Part shown: in pieces, positions 35,574 to 47,622 of the stretch
How positions within the stretch are numbered: position 1 is the first letter of the stretch
Layout of the letters: each line of letters begins with the position of its first letter
Assembly (NCBI GenBank): GCA_015039365.1
Contig: WION01000126.1
Coordinates: 1 to 64,000 of the forward strand
Length of the DNA: 64,000 nt
Direction: 5' to 3'
Source: Amanita rubescens
Lineage: Eukaryota; Basidiomycota; Agaricomycetes; Agaricales; Amanitaceae
Program-made: the position numbers and the translations under genes
The notes under the pieces: model-generated
Database searches by the model: none
Told to the model about the DNA's origin: nothing
What the model saw: the letters and a program-made list of their open reading frames with translations, nothing else

Positions 35574-36832
35574 ATGGACAACATCGGCAAGGGCTATGAA
35601 ACGTGGTGGAGGGACCACCGTGAATGGCTCGAGAGTTTCGGATACAAGCTCCGTCGTAACCTTCAGGTTATTCCCCAAGAAGTCTTTTCTGACCAGAAAA
35701 GGGGACGGTTACAATTTGTGCGTTGCGTCCGCAGTCGTCTACTTTTCTGAACTGATCATATTATACTAAATTCAGAATCCAAATATGTTAATGGACGCTA
35801 CGCGCATCGTGGATGGAAAACGAGTCATGTTGAGGAAGGTTAGCCAAAACGAGCTCGAGATCTCGATGTTCTTCAAGCATTCCCATGAAACTATCACAAA
35901 CGATCCACGGAACCATTGCATACCGATATTTGACGTCATTGAGGTGCCATATGAAGACGAGTCGGCGATCATCGTCATGCCTTTTTTGAGGCCGTTTTAT
36001 ACACCCAGATTTGAGACACGGGGAGAACTTTTGGAGTTTTTCCGGCAGATCCTTGAAGTGAGGAAGCCTGTCGTTCATCTTTGCTGTCGCTCAACTCCAA
36101 TGATTCGTAGGGCGTGCATTTCATGCATTTATACAACATTGCGCATGGGTATGTCATTTCGATATTCCAAATCCTTAAATATTTCAACACCCTCCAGGGA
36201 TTGCACGATTCAGAACATCTTGATGGAAGGCGATGGCATGTACCCTCAAGGTTTCCATCCTATCTGGCCCAACGCATCTTTGACATCCAACGGACCTGCG
36301 AAAAAGCGTTTCACGCGTACGAAACGACCGCCAAGATATTATCTCACCGGATTTGAAACATCATGTTACTTCCCCCCGTCCGTGACGAATCCGCTAATAT
36401 CCCCTGGGGGTAATCATGCAACAGAGCAGCAAGACCAACTATCGCCCTATGACGCGTTTCCTACGGACGTATATCGCCTTGGGAATACCATAAAGATGTT
36501 TTTGCTCGGGGTACGCCCTTTCTTTTTCATACCTTTTATCACTCTCACTCGTACCTCAGCGCGAGACTCAAGACTGTCCTATTTACGGGCTCCAGTTCCT
36601 CACGCCCTTGTTACAGGACATGACGCGCCCAAATGGAAACAGGAGACCAACGATGGAAGAAATCGTTGCTCGTTACGATAGGATACTCGATATGCAGAGT
36701 GATTGGTCTCTCAGATCTCGCGTCGTTTACGAAGGAGATAAACCTCTTTCGTTCCCGAGACGCGTACATCACTGGGGAAGGCAGATTTTGCTTATTTTAC
36801 GAGGTTTATCTGCTCTTCCTACCTCGCGATAG
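35574..36832 (+). CDS. Pseudokinase (protein-kinase-like fold without catalytic motifs)
   Basis: Five exons (35574-35717, 35776-36057, 36111-36148, 36198-36510, 36560-36832) join in frame to about 349 residues. The C-lobe pattern is that of a fungal protein kinase-like protein: VHFMHLYNIAHG, DCTIQNILMEG, then YYLTGFETSCYFPP where the DFG motif should be, YDAFPTDVYRLGNTIKMFL, and NRRPTMEEIVARYD. The HRD motif is reduced to AHGDC and DFG is TGF, so the Mg-binding aspartate is missing. An N-lobe Val-Ala-Ile-Lys motif is not obvious. It is therefore probably catalytically dead and may act as a scaffold. The frame is clean, which argues against a pseudogene. Confidence 0.75.
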
Positions 36833-37466
36833 GGTACCTGTATGCGTATTGTTGTTGTGGTGCTAATTAAACACTTGTGCTTGTTTGCGTGGAATGTATT
36901 GATGTTCCTTTGCAATGAGCATCAGGGGACTTCCGTGGAATGTTTGCGGCAAATGTGACGTTATCGGGCCTATCTTCATACTACACTCCTACTAAATATG
37001 TCATACAATACAAAGGGCTGAGAGAGGCAGAGAATTTGGAGGAGGTTTGGATTCGGAAATGTTGCGAAATTCACGTTTGCGTAGTTATCGATATCAACAA
37101 TACCTGGCAGAACGTCATCTGCGCAATTGTTTCCTGGAGACATGTACATGTGCTCTATCGATTCATTATCTCATTTAGGCCGATCCCGTCACATGCATAT
37201 TCCAATCCGAATACCAGAATACAAATGGATAAATTAAAAGATAAAACAAAGATCTGTATAATACACCGTAAACCACTCGTTCACCAGATCATTCCCGAAA
37301 TCACCAAAGGGTAGTTTGTTTGGGGTTTTAAGCATCAGTGTATGTGTGAGTCATTTTTGGGACCCAAATCTCCACATGATAGACTCCCACATTGTCATAC
37401 CAGTGTCGCGACTGGGTAGAGTCCGCCCAGACGCGTCTTTTTCCTTGTTCCACGACAGGAGCTTCC
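36833..37466. other. Intergenic region between convergent genes
   Basis: This is a 3' flank for both neighbours. No gene is recognised; the frame at 36940-37314 has no supporting features. Confidence 0.45.
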
Positions 37467-40021
37467 TTAACCGCGAAATTGCTTGAGACTCTCGTTCCAG
37501 TTCCTTGGGAACGGCGTGGGCTCTAAAGTAGGCTCTGTGCATCCAAACACAGGTTCAACAACAGGCCGAAAGAAAGGTCGTGCACAATCGACGCTAAGTT
37601 CCACTGTAGGTAAAGTTGCGAATCGAGGAAGCCTTGATGCAGGAGAATCGAGAATGATGCTAGACCCGGCAGTTTTGACTAGGGATTCAGGAACAGAGAT
37701 CACAGTGGTATAGTCAACGTTGACAATAGGCTCGGCTTTGGACTTGAGGAGAATGGGAGGACAGAAACGGATACGTGGCTTAGTAGGGCTTTCCGAAGAC
37801 GCTGCCGCGAGGGGAGTAGCAGGCAAACTTGAGGATTCAAAGAGCTCAGATTCAATGCTGGACTCGGCGCGCTCGACGGTTTCGGAAGCATTCTCCATTT
37901 GCACGACGACAAGCTCGGGTCCGTGGAAAAAGGCGGGTTGTGATGATCGAACGACGGCGGGAAGTTCAGGTTCTGTGGGACTTTCAGACTCGACCAGATC
38001 AAAGATAGATCCCGAATGGAACGACGGCAGCATATGCGTGTGGGATTCCGGCGTAGATATAATCGGAAAGTGCGCTGCAACCACGTTGACTGGGCGAGCA
38101 TCGTCAAAGTTATCCTCTTCGATGTCGATAGTCCACAACTCTTCTTCATCTAGGTCGTCTTCCTCTGCAGAGGCGAAAAGATAGTTGAACAATTCTTCGG
38201 GGAAAGTGTGTTGAGGATCAGAAGAGACTGGGCTGTTCAGGGATTCGTCCTCGGAGGCGTTGCATTGCAGATCGGTGGACGTGTACACAAAGCCGGGAAG
38301 AACGGCTTCTTCGTCCTTGGTAAGCGCGCTTCCGGGCACAAAATACTCGATGGTACCCCAGTCCTCGAAGAAATGATGTCCCTTAACGAAATCAGGAACC
38401 CAAGGAGGTAAAACAGTCCTATTCCTCATCGCTTCCCAGTCTCTACGAGTATGATCAGCAAATAGTAAATGCAAGAAAATAGAGTGCGTACACGCCAGTA
38501 AAGTAGGGGTGTGAAGTCATGTCAAGTCCAATCCTGAGCCGACCAGCAGGGTCTTTCTCCAACATTTGGCACAAGAAATCCTTGCATTCGTCGCTAACGT
38601 CGTCCTCATCAGCAAACCCGATGTCGTCTTTGAGAATCTGCATTGCAACGTCTTCTTCTTCATCCCAAGGGTGCTGCTCCGTGGATTTTAGTTTCAAAAG
38701 ACGACACAAATCATTTTACGACTTACTCTGCCGGTGACCATCGCATAAAGAGTAACGCTCGCAGACCAGTAGTCCACGCCAAAAGAATAATAATTGCGAC
38801 GAACGATTTCAGGTGCCATTTCTCTCTGAACCGCACCAATCGTTGGAAACGAATGTCAATTCCGCAGGCGAGCGGCGAGGCGCCTTAAGAACGTCGTCAT
38901 CGGCCTTGAACGGCCAGTAAGGCTGGTAAGACCGTTCGGCCACAGTTGGTTTGGACCCAAAGTCCTTCGCGAGACCAAAGTCAGCTAGAGCGATATGGCC
39001 GTCCACACGAATAAGGATGTTAGCTGCTTTGACGTCTCTGTGAACAATACCACGCTTGTGTAATTCATCCAATGCAATAATCTTGGTATCAATTAGAGCG
39101 TTAAGAGCCGATTCTGAGGACGACGTCGCTTACCATTTCAACCATGTAAAAACGCGCTCTGTCGGCCGAGAATTTCCTGCACCTGATAATTTCACTTTCT
39201 ATATCTGTAGGATAGTACATCTGCGCCAGGAGTTAGAGACCTCGGAGAACGCCATGCAAATAAACTCACCATAGCCAGATAAATATTGTTCGTGTCGTGC
39301 CAGCTTGCTTCGAGCTGCACGAACCAGTCTAAACCTTGGAGCGATTCCATAATCTTCTTCTCTTCGATAAGAATTTGCTTTACGAATGGATGATCCCAGA
39401 CGCCCACTACCTTTCGAATCACCTTGAGTGCTACGTTCTTGCTAGAAACGTTGTCTCTCGCGAGATAGACCTGTCCACTCGAACCCTTGCTGAGAAATTC
39501 AAGTAGCTCAAAATCCTGGATCTTCACGCTGCGACGATCGGGGAAAGACACAGTAGATACATCGGACGTTGGAGACGAAAGATCAGGAGTAGAACAAGTA
39601 AGCGCACGGGTGTAGCGGGCGGCGGAGGCATCGATGTTCGACGAATCTTCGAAAACAGAGGTACTGAGAAGCAGAGGAGTACAGGGAATAGCTGCAAGAT
39701 CATTGAATGTGTCCAAGGGCTCGAGGAGTGGAAGCGCTTCTAAGACTGGGCTCTGGGTATTACGGATGATGTCATGGCCAGCTGGAGTGAACGACATAGC
39801 GAAGAGTTGCAGCGCGCTTCCAAGTCCATGCTTCGCGGAGCGACGAACATCGAGCGTTTCTGGTTCGTGGTATGCGTCGCCGAGGGCTTCGAGGTATGAA
39901 ATTTCGTCAGCCTGGAAGAATTTACAAGCGGTTAGAAAGGCTTGATCGAGGAATGCAAGAACTGGTTGCTAACCTCTCGCTTGACAAACACGTCCGACTT
40001 GAGAGGTTCTCGCTGTGCCAT
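37467..40021 (-). CDS. Serine/threonine protein kinase with long acidic C-terminal tail
   Basis: Exons at 39974-40021 ([16 protein letters not shown]), 39270-39911 and 39134-39220 are followed by further exons down to the stop at 37467. Kinase signatures are complete: [15 protein letters not shown] (glycine loop), ALKVIRK (ATP-binding Lys), [13 protein letters not shown] (catalytic loop), [10 protein letters not shown] (Mg-binding), [20 protein letters not shown] and [15 protein letters not shown]. It should be active. After the kinase domain comes HPYFTGV, then [20 protein letters not shown], resembling the AGC-type extension found in fungal S6K-like kinases. A ~280-residue acidic, Ser/Pro-rich low-complexity tail follows. 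The exact splicing around the activation segment (about 38870-38900) is uncertain. The N-terminus may extend further upstream. Confidence 0.8.
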
Positions 40022-40080
40022 CGAGGACAATGCCTCGTCAACGGACTTGCAGGCCTTGACCTGCTCAATCTAAATGGTCG

Positions 40081-40720
40081 TTAGCTTATGAGCGGATATA
40101 ATTCGCCATGCGACATGCCTCCTTGTTTCCGAAAATAAACTCCGTAAAGGACCGCTTGATGCGAAGAAACGACATCTGGATAGACTGAAAGAAGATGAGG
40201 GACGATTGCGGAATTACGAGGCGTAACAGCCTACCTGATATGTTAGTGACTATAACTGTACCGAAACCGAATGCAATTGCTAGTACTTGATGGATCTTTA
40301 TGAAATGCGCTAAACTGATTTGCGAGTGCGGGGGAAACAGAAGGAATTGCAAGCTGGAGCAGGTTTATGTGTGAATACATTGCGGCTGACATGGTTAACA
40401 TAAGTAAGTTGGAAGGAAAGTCAGCCATCGAGCCTACTCACGTATTACCGCTTTCGACAAATCCAAATTAAGCATTGACGCGTAGATATTTTCAAAGCAG
40501 ATCATAGACGCGTCCCTTGCTATGCAGAAAAGCTAACCATCTGCGATCTTGAAAAATCTGAGAATGATGATATCGCGAACGTAATTGAGTAGGTCAAGGG
40601 TTCTCCAAGCACGACTGGGGCTGTTGGATGAGACTATTTGTGGAACGATGGTAGGGTGAAGCGGAGGCAAATATTTTGGTTGGCACGCCAGCACGTGGCA
40701 GGGCATCAAAACTCCGATCA
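40081..40720 (-). CDS. Unidentified multi-exon gene (possible)
   Basis: Pieces on the minus strand look spliced: WRTLDLLNYVRDIIILRFFK (near 40560-40620), then FIKIHQVLAIAFGFGTVIV (near 40240-40320), then after a GTAGGC intron VYPDVVSSHQAVLYGVYFRK ending LIS at 40081. The middle stretch is hydrophobic enough for a membrane span. I do not recognise the family and cannot fix the start or all introns. The downstream kinase begins only about 60 nt away, so this could alternatively be an N-terminal extension of that gene. Confidence 0.3.
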
Positions 40721-40747
40721 TTCGCTGTTCTCAACATTGACAACACC

Positions 40748-41924
40748 TTACTCGTGTACTAATATTCGTCCGAAATACTTGCAAGAAATATTTTCTAGGA
40801 ACTTGAGACCAATTCCAATCCAGCCCTCGGGTATCAGCTTCACCACCTCATCCGCCAGAATTCTGTCTTCCATCTCGTAGCATACCATTTTCCTCACCAG
40901 ATGTTCAAATACCGCTAATTCATCGTCCCTCATCCCATTTATCTTCAACAACATACCCGAATTCGGCGACAGCTCTTCTGGATCTCCCACAAAATTCGCC
41001 TCCTCACCAAAGTAATCCAGTCCATCGGGTCCACCATTTGTGAGGGAGCTTTCCTAGGATGAACACCATTTCACGGATAACCTCCTCCTCGTTCCCATGA
41101 TAGGAATCAAATAGCCCGCAATTTCTGCTTAGGATTGCATGCATGAGGACCGCCAGTGCCCAGATGTCCGTTGGCAGCCCAGCGGAAACAGGTTCCCGAA
41201 AAATGATTTCAGGGAGCGGCATAAAGGCACGGTGTACACTTCCTGGGGAAGCTAAGCAGAGTTGGAAAATAGGTAATGGAAGCGGGCAGGGAACAAGGTA
41301 TTGTGGAAGCTCTTTTCGATAGGTTTTCCATCGGTGCGCCGCACAGGAGCGATAGCAGGCTTTCCAAAGTAGCGTTGAACTTCTTCGAAAGACCATCACT
41401 CCATTTCAGGCGTAAATAGAAGGATGTTTCCAAGATGAAGGTCTAGAATGGGTTTGGTTCATGATAAAATGTATATCTATAGGTAACATACCTCCATGTG
41501 CAACACCACATCTATGAAGGTAAGCCACCCCGCGCGCCACTTGAGCGGCGATCTTCCTGCCGATATCAAGCGGGAGACGTATGTCTACAGACTCAAGGCT
41601 GCCCATACCAGGGCCCAAGGGCTCGGTGACAATACAACGATGGTTTCCGTAAAGTTGGGACCTTCAATCTCGAAGTAATCAAACACTCCCATAACATACT
41701 CGGCACCAGAACTAGGAGCGCTGGCATGAATCTTGCTTTTGTCGTCCAAGATGCCGGAGGACATCGATTTCGTAGGAGGTATGCCTTGAGACATTGGCGA
41801 CCATCAAGTCTTCAACGAGCCAAACGGTACCATAGGTTCCGTAGCCCAACTTGTTGACGACACGGTAGCGGTTGCAGAAGACGTCGTCAATCAATGACAA
41901 TACCGCCTTTTCTAGAGAGTACAC
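40748..41924 (-). pseudogene. SRPK-like kinase, degenerate
   Basis: The start resembles SR-protein kinases (CNRYRVVNKLGYGTYGTVWL), as do ARGVAYLHRCGVAHG joined over an intron to DLHLGNILLFTPE, and LPTDIWALAVLMHAIL. However, no ATP-binding lysine is seen after the glycine loop and I find no DFG. Between about 41715 and 41620 the conserved reading moves to another frame (AEYVMGVFDYFEIEGPN) and back (HRCIVTEPLGPGMGSLESV). Either two small indels have inactivated it or the assembly has errors there. The stop at 40748 follows ISCKYFGRILVHE. It is most likely a dead kinase gene or pseudogene. Confidence 0.55.
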
Positions 41925-41983
41925 CCGGATATATATTGGGTATATATTAGCAATGGTTGTGTTGGGTTATCAAGAAGTGATTT

Positions 41984-42593
41984 CTACTGCTCAGGGAAAT
42001 GAATAAGCACGAGTTTATATCCCGCCGTCCATCCGACGTATGTAGACCCATGAACTTGCCCAGAATGAAAGGATGCACCGACAGGAAGTGCTCCCATATA
42101 CCTGCCGGTATTGATATTTGTGATCCACCCCCCTATCATCGGTTCGTCCATTGCATGCTTAGGGGTATCACCAGCTGCTATTTGTGGATGCGGTAACACA
42201 ATCATGCCAGTGCTTGCATCCCAAACTAGAATGGTCTTCTCAGAAGACCCCGAGATTTTGGATCCATCGGGCGAGAATGCGACGGAACAAATCCAGTGAT
42301 CGTGGCCTCGAAGGGGTGGGAGCATCTCGACGCCAGTGCTAAGACTTGCTTGCATCCCAAACTCGAATAGTCTGGTCATCTGACCCTGAGATGATTTTGG
42401 ACCCATCAGGCGAGAATGTCACGGAACGAATCCAGTGATCGTGGCCTCGAAGGGGTGGGAGCGTCTCGACGCCAGTGCTTGCATCCCAAACTCGAATCGT
42501 CTTGTCAGAAGACCCCGAGATGATTTTGGATCCATCAGGCGAGAATGCGACGGAAAAAATCCAGTCATCATGGCCTCGAAGGGGTGGCACCAA
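41984..42593 (-). pseudogene. WD40-repeat relic, three near-identical repeats
   Basis: Three tandem WD40 units read [38 protein letters not shown] and [19 protein letters not shown], each followed by an [11 protein letters not shown] ending. The repeats are nearly identical in DNA, as in the rapidly evolving WD40 arrays of fungal NACHT-WD40 (HNWD-type) immune receptors. Between the second and third repeat about 8 extra nt (aagacttg) shift the frame, and one codon is lost in the third. No NACHT or HET domain is present upstream. It is probably the C-terminal remnant of such a receptor. Confidence 0.6.
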
Positions 42594-42977
42594 CAGCGCT
42601 CTATTCCCTGAGATATAAAAGCAGTAGGGCAGTTGACGAGTTCACGGGCGAGACAATCTTCGGCATAACGGACACGATCGGGCGACTCAGGGATGGGTGT
42701 TGCCGATTCCTGCGCTTCAACGAATTTGTGGATTCGAAAGCGATCAGGCCGTTGGCCGCACATGCCGGGATGTTTGGTATTGTTAGAACGCGAGAAATTC
42801 CCTCCGCTTCTGGCTCCGCCGCGGCCGAGCCGGCCCGAACCTTTGGCAAGGCCTCGGAATCAACGCGCCAAAAATCATTTTATGGGTTATCATCTACAGA
42901 ATAATCCAAACATAATACCGTTCAAGTTCTTGCTCTTTATAAATCCTAGTACAAGTCACTATGGACGCTTTGCGACG
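42594..42977. other. Intergenic region, no gene seen
   Basis: The short frame on the minus strand (about 42600-42850) has no recognisable domain. It may be the edge of the WD40 relic. Confidence 0.4.
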
Positions 42978-45900
42978 TCAACCAAATGCTCCAACGGATT
43001 GCCAGTAAATTATCTGTCGGAGGAGGTACTTCCTATCAAAAGAACCAATGGTCGTCATCAGTGTGATGGATTCTTTCCCAGCTTTTGCACTATCCAAGAC
43101 GACTTCCCCAGTGGCCAACCTCAGGAAATCCTTCTGAAAAAACGACAACAGAGGGTATGCTGCGTTTCTTTGTGGGTCCGTTCCCAAGGCGCGTATCTGT
43201 CCTAACCACGTCGAATAGTCAACTAGGGCAACTTCCTGCCGAAGAGAATCTCGGAGTATCGACGTGATAGCTTCCATGAGATCCTTCCATGACTGACGAA
43301 AGGGATTCTCAACATGGTACACGTTTAGAAATCGCTTGGAGAAGAGCAGCTCGGTGATGCTGGAAGCCGCACGGTTCAGGGGGATCCACGAGTAAGACTG
43401 GCGCGATGCTCATGAGAGCGTAATCCGGAGACGGGGAAAGGTCGACGTACCCCTGGTAGACGAGGAAGGGTTTTCGTCACGCAGGACATTCGCATCATGA
43501 CAGGAAAATGTTCACGTTCATTCCAAACGCCAGATCTCTCGGAACCCGACATTTGCCCTATTCTTACAGAGCAACACCGTAATTTGGTACCGTACATCCT
43601 CGTTGCCGACATCAGCAGTTCTTCGCAAACCCACTTGGCCTCTGCGTATCCCATTTCAGCTGTGTATACAGGTCCGAATGGGCGCTCTGGTACTTTCTGA
43701 GGACCGTTGGAGTTGAGCCGTGGATAGTTTGCCACAACAGCGATGGACGAAGCAAACATGAATCGAATAGGATTTCTGTTCACCCTCCGCGAGGCACTTT
43801 CCAAAGCGACCCGTATAAGATTAACAAGGACTCTTATATGGGGTTCGAAAGATGACAAGGACCAGCTGAAATTAACGGGCCAGGCGTTGTGAATGACGTG
43901 CGTCACATCGAGTAACTGCCCGGCCGCTTTCGGTTCAAGTCCGAGACCATCTTGGCTAAGGTTGCATTCGTACAGGGTGATCTTGGACCACTCGTACTTG
44001 GACAGAGAAATGTCGTGCTTCTTCAGCTGCTCCAGTTGCCTGGTTCTGAGGCTTATTGGTCCAGATCTGTTTAGGCAAATGATGCTGGTCACATCAGGAT
44101 CCCGAGCTAAGCGCGCCAACAGGAAGCATCCGAGGTTACCAGTCGAGCCGGTCAAGAGGACCACATTCTTATTTTCGGAATCGCATGATTGCCTCGACCG
44201 AGACCTAGCAAGATCCGTAATATCACGAAAACTTGCTAAAACGGACATGTATTTTCGTCGCCATGGCCTCCATTGCTGCTATCCTGTGTTCTTCCCGCGA
44301 AAGAGTGGTTGAGAAGTTGGCCTGGGATGCGTGGCTTCTATAGGACAAGGCCGCACATAACTTGTCGACAGAAGGATTGGCGAAAACAACGTCCGTTGCG
44401 ACGTGCAAGGCGCTCTCCGTTAACCCCAGCCGGCCGAGCAGTGCTCTTCGAAGTCGCGCGGCTTGTAGACTGTCCATCCCGGCATCAAAGAAGTCTGCGC
44501 TATCATCTTCTAGGAAAAACGCCAAGTTTCCGAATATGTTCATTAATCATCGACCGTAGCCCTCCTTGCGTCATAGATACCGGTGAACATCTCGTGATCC
44601 TCCAACCTCTCGTAACACTTCTTTATGTCTTTCTCAAACGACGCGTAGTTTTCCTTTCGTGCCAGACTGCCTTTATCCGTTTTCCTCAGAGGCCTGTTCA
44701 TCTTCCATCGTTAGTACGACCATCTCCGGCGCGACTTTTGCGTGGCCCTCGACACAATCATTCCCTCTCTGGATATAAACATCTAATCCCAGACGAGCGA
44801 TAAACGCTAGCTACCTCCTGCTGTATATCCAAATTAACGCAGGGAGGGACAACACCTTCGTCTATCTCAATAATGACGCCTAGCTCAAATTTTCCGTCTC
44901 CAAATGCCAACACGTCCTTGACGCGAGGATGTTTAGAAATCTCTCTCTCCAGTGTACCCGGTCGGACCTTTTCGCCCGTCGCCAGGACTATGAGATCATC
45001 GGCCCTACCCAGAATTTTGAACTGCTTGCGATTTATAGGGTTCGAACGCAAGAAGGATCTTGGACGACATACGGTTCCTTCCAACCAGGTGCTCTGCCGA
45101 TTAGCCTGCAAGGTATCTTCTTTCGCGATGAATGCAAGGCTCGTATCTGCGCGCGGTACAAGATAACATCCGTCGTATTCTCTCGGTGGATGCTCTATAG
45201 GCGCAATCGGTCCTATTTCCGTCGTACCTTTCGTCTCAGTCTTAGAGCCGGAACCGATAGCAAAGGAAGATTTGAAACATACCCCAATGGTTTAAAAATT
45301 GACCTTGGCTCGAACAAGTTCTTGAATCACCGACTCCTTCATCGGTGCTCCACCGATGGCTAGGATTTCCAGTTGGCGCAACATTGCTAAGCCGTCGGCT
45401 TCCCGATTCCGCAAAATATCCTGGACGATTGAAGGCACGGTTAACATATACCGGGCACCCGTTACTCGTAAAGTCGTCATGGTAGACCGCGCTGTCGGAA
45501 TTGTGGAAGAGGACAATAGAACAAATGGTAACCCAATAGAAAGCGAGAGACACGGTGCTAAGAGACCGAAGCCCTGTTAGAACGATCAGTCACCAAGGCT
45601 TATCATGAAGAAGGAATACGAACGTGATAAAGTGGTAATGTGGAAACGTTAAATCGAAATGGATTCTTTGGCGGAGGAAGCCTATGACATGTCGCATACA
45701 ACAAAACATAGGCTTGTGCATGGAAAATGGGCTTCGGAAGGCCTGTGGTTCCAGATGTGTGCAAGATAATGGCATCCAGATCGTCGCGTCCGTAGGCAGA
45801 GTAGACTGGCGGGACCTTGATAAGCACCCCCTGCTGTTTATCAAAATCAAAGAAGGTGGGCGCGTCGATGAATTTGATATTATCATCTGCGAATGTGAGT

Positions 45901-46473
45901 GAACGAGCCCCTTCAGCCGTCCGCGCAAGTTGAACACTAGTGAGAATAGTCGAAGTCCGCGTTTCCCGCAACAAGTGAGCAACGGACGCCGCGGGAAGAC
46001 GAGCAGACAAGATGAGCACCTAGACACTCGGCAACGACATGTCAGGATATCAATTGCGCAAGCCAGCTATTACTCACCGGTGTCCCAATACGTAGAAGAG
46101 CGGCCATATACATGAAAATGGTAACATCACTACTAAGGAAGATCGCCACAGGAGGAATCTGATTAATGCGGCGCGTGCGGCCGGCTGTGGCACCAGAGTT
46201 AACCAACCATGCTGAAGCCCGTTCGATGATGCGTCGAAGCTGTGCGAAGGTAATCTCACAAAAGGACAAGTCGCCGCCCGAGTCCCTTGAAATCACCCCG
46301 CAGTCAGCACCTTTCTCTCGAGCCTGAAGACCGAATATATGCTCTGGATTATGTTTTGCGGCAAAGTCTATAAGCTCTGGAAGCGTGTTCACACCGTCAG
46401 GCCAATCATCGCCGTAGCCGAGATTAATACGAGGACGAATGAAGGTGGTGACTGGCTGGGGAACAAGCGACAT
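42978..46473 (-). CDS. Adenylate-forming reductase (A-T-R, NRPS-like)
   Basis: The order is adenylation, carrier, thioester reductase. The A domain has IILHTSGTTGLPKPIFHA, LPLYH, LAIGGAPMKESVI, NHWG joined to TTEIGPIAP, FKILGRADDLIVLATGEKV, and PLRKTDKGS. The carrier has FFDAGMDSLQAARLRR with the phosphopantetheine serine. The R domain has LLTGSTGNLGCFLLARL (NADPH binding), a YAEAKW catalytic Tyr/Lys pair, and ends HVENPFRQSWKDLMEAI to a stop at 42978. Such enzymes activate an acid, load it as a thioester and reduce it to aldehyde or alcohol in fungal secondary metabolism. Three spots need frame correction: a run of five A at 45294-45298 before NHWG, near 44690 before PLRKTDKGS, and near 44550 before the carrier. 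It may be decaying or wrongly assembled there. Confidence 0.8.
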
Positions 46474-47622
46474 AGGTCGGTCACTATTGTTAGCTGGACA
46501 GCTCCTTTGTAGCTCAATTTAAACAGGCCGCCTTTCTCCTCAGGAGTCTAATAAAGAAGCGGATAAGAGATATGAATCCAGTGGGAACAGGAGTCGTCCC
46601 GCGAAAGCCTTCTCTGTTGGACGCTAACCGCAACTATCAATTCGGATGCCGGCATAGTCGCACTTGGCGCGGCATGTTCAGACCAGTCTGACCAGAATGT
46701 TTACTTCAGGCTCGACTCGAACCTGTCTCCCACTCACAATAACCTCATGAAACTACGATATTTCAATGACTACCCAGCCAAGTACTTTTCGTGTATGCGT
46801 GCAAGGTTGTAGGCCATGAAATGATATCTATATAAATCCAATGTAAACGCCGCGAAGTTGGAATGCCACACATGCCTCCTCAAGGACAAATACTAGGGTA
46901 ATCAACAGCTCTTCTCTAACCCGACGCCACCGACATTAACCAGAAGACTCATTAAACTAAGCTCAATCCTAACATGTATGCGCATTGACTACCCACACCG
47001 CCATTCCCGGACCTCTTGGTAAGTCAACAATACCCGAAATCGCGCTAGGCGTGGTCAGGATTAAATACCTGCTTATTATGACACCCGGACTTGGCGCAAG
47101 GTGACCCAGACTAGGAGCAAGTAAATACCAGTGTCCTTGGTTCCGGTTCTAGCACCGATGATATTTGTCGATGGCACGCCTGCAGGCTTCTCCGCATTAC
47201 TTTCGCCGTCTTACTTACTCATGTGCGCGCCGCATTTATAGGCAAGAAGAGGGTGATATCTCAGATTAGGATGCGGTAAACCCAGAGCGAAAGGCCGACC
47301 CTCAGCATACGATTCAATGGAGCACGGGATGCCAATTCCATTGGTCAAGTAAGAAGTAGGTGATTAATTGATCGGCGGACCGTGCTTATTATTTGAAGTT
47401 ACCTTTGGCATGTTATCAAACTACGTATATCGTCATACGATAGCGCAATCAGAACGCCAAATCATAGCCACGAGCTTGTATGTAAAATTGCTCAGTGAGA
47501 TATCTTCTACGTAACTAAATATGCATGAGTCTAAGTTTCTTGGTATCCATTGTCCCAAATGCAAAATGCCAAAAGCCCGCGAACAAAGAAAATACACCAG
47601 GAGAAATGATGATTCCCGAAGT
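46474..47622. other. Intergenic region, no gene seen
   Basis: About 1.1 kb between the reductase start and the antiporter stop. No coherent frame or RNA gene is seen. Confidence 0.5.
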
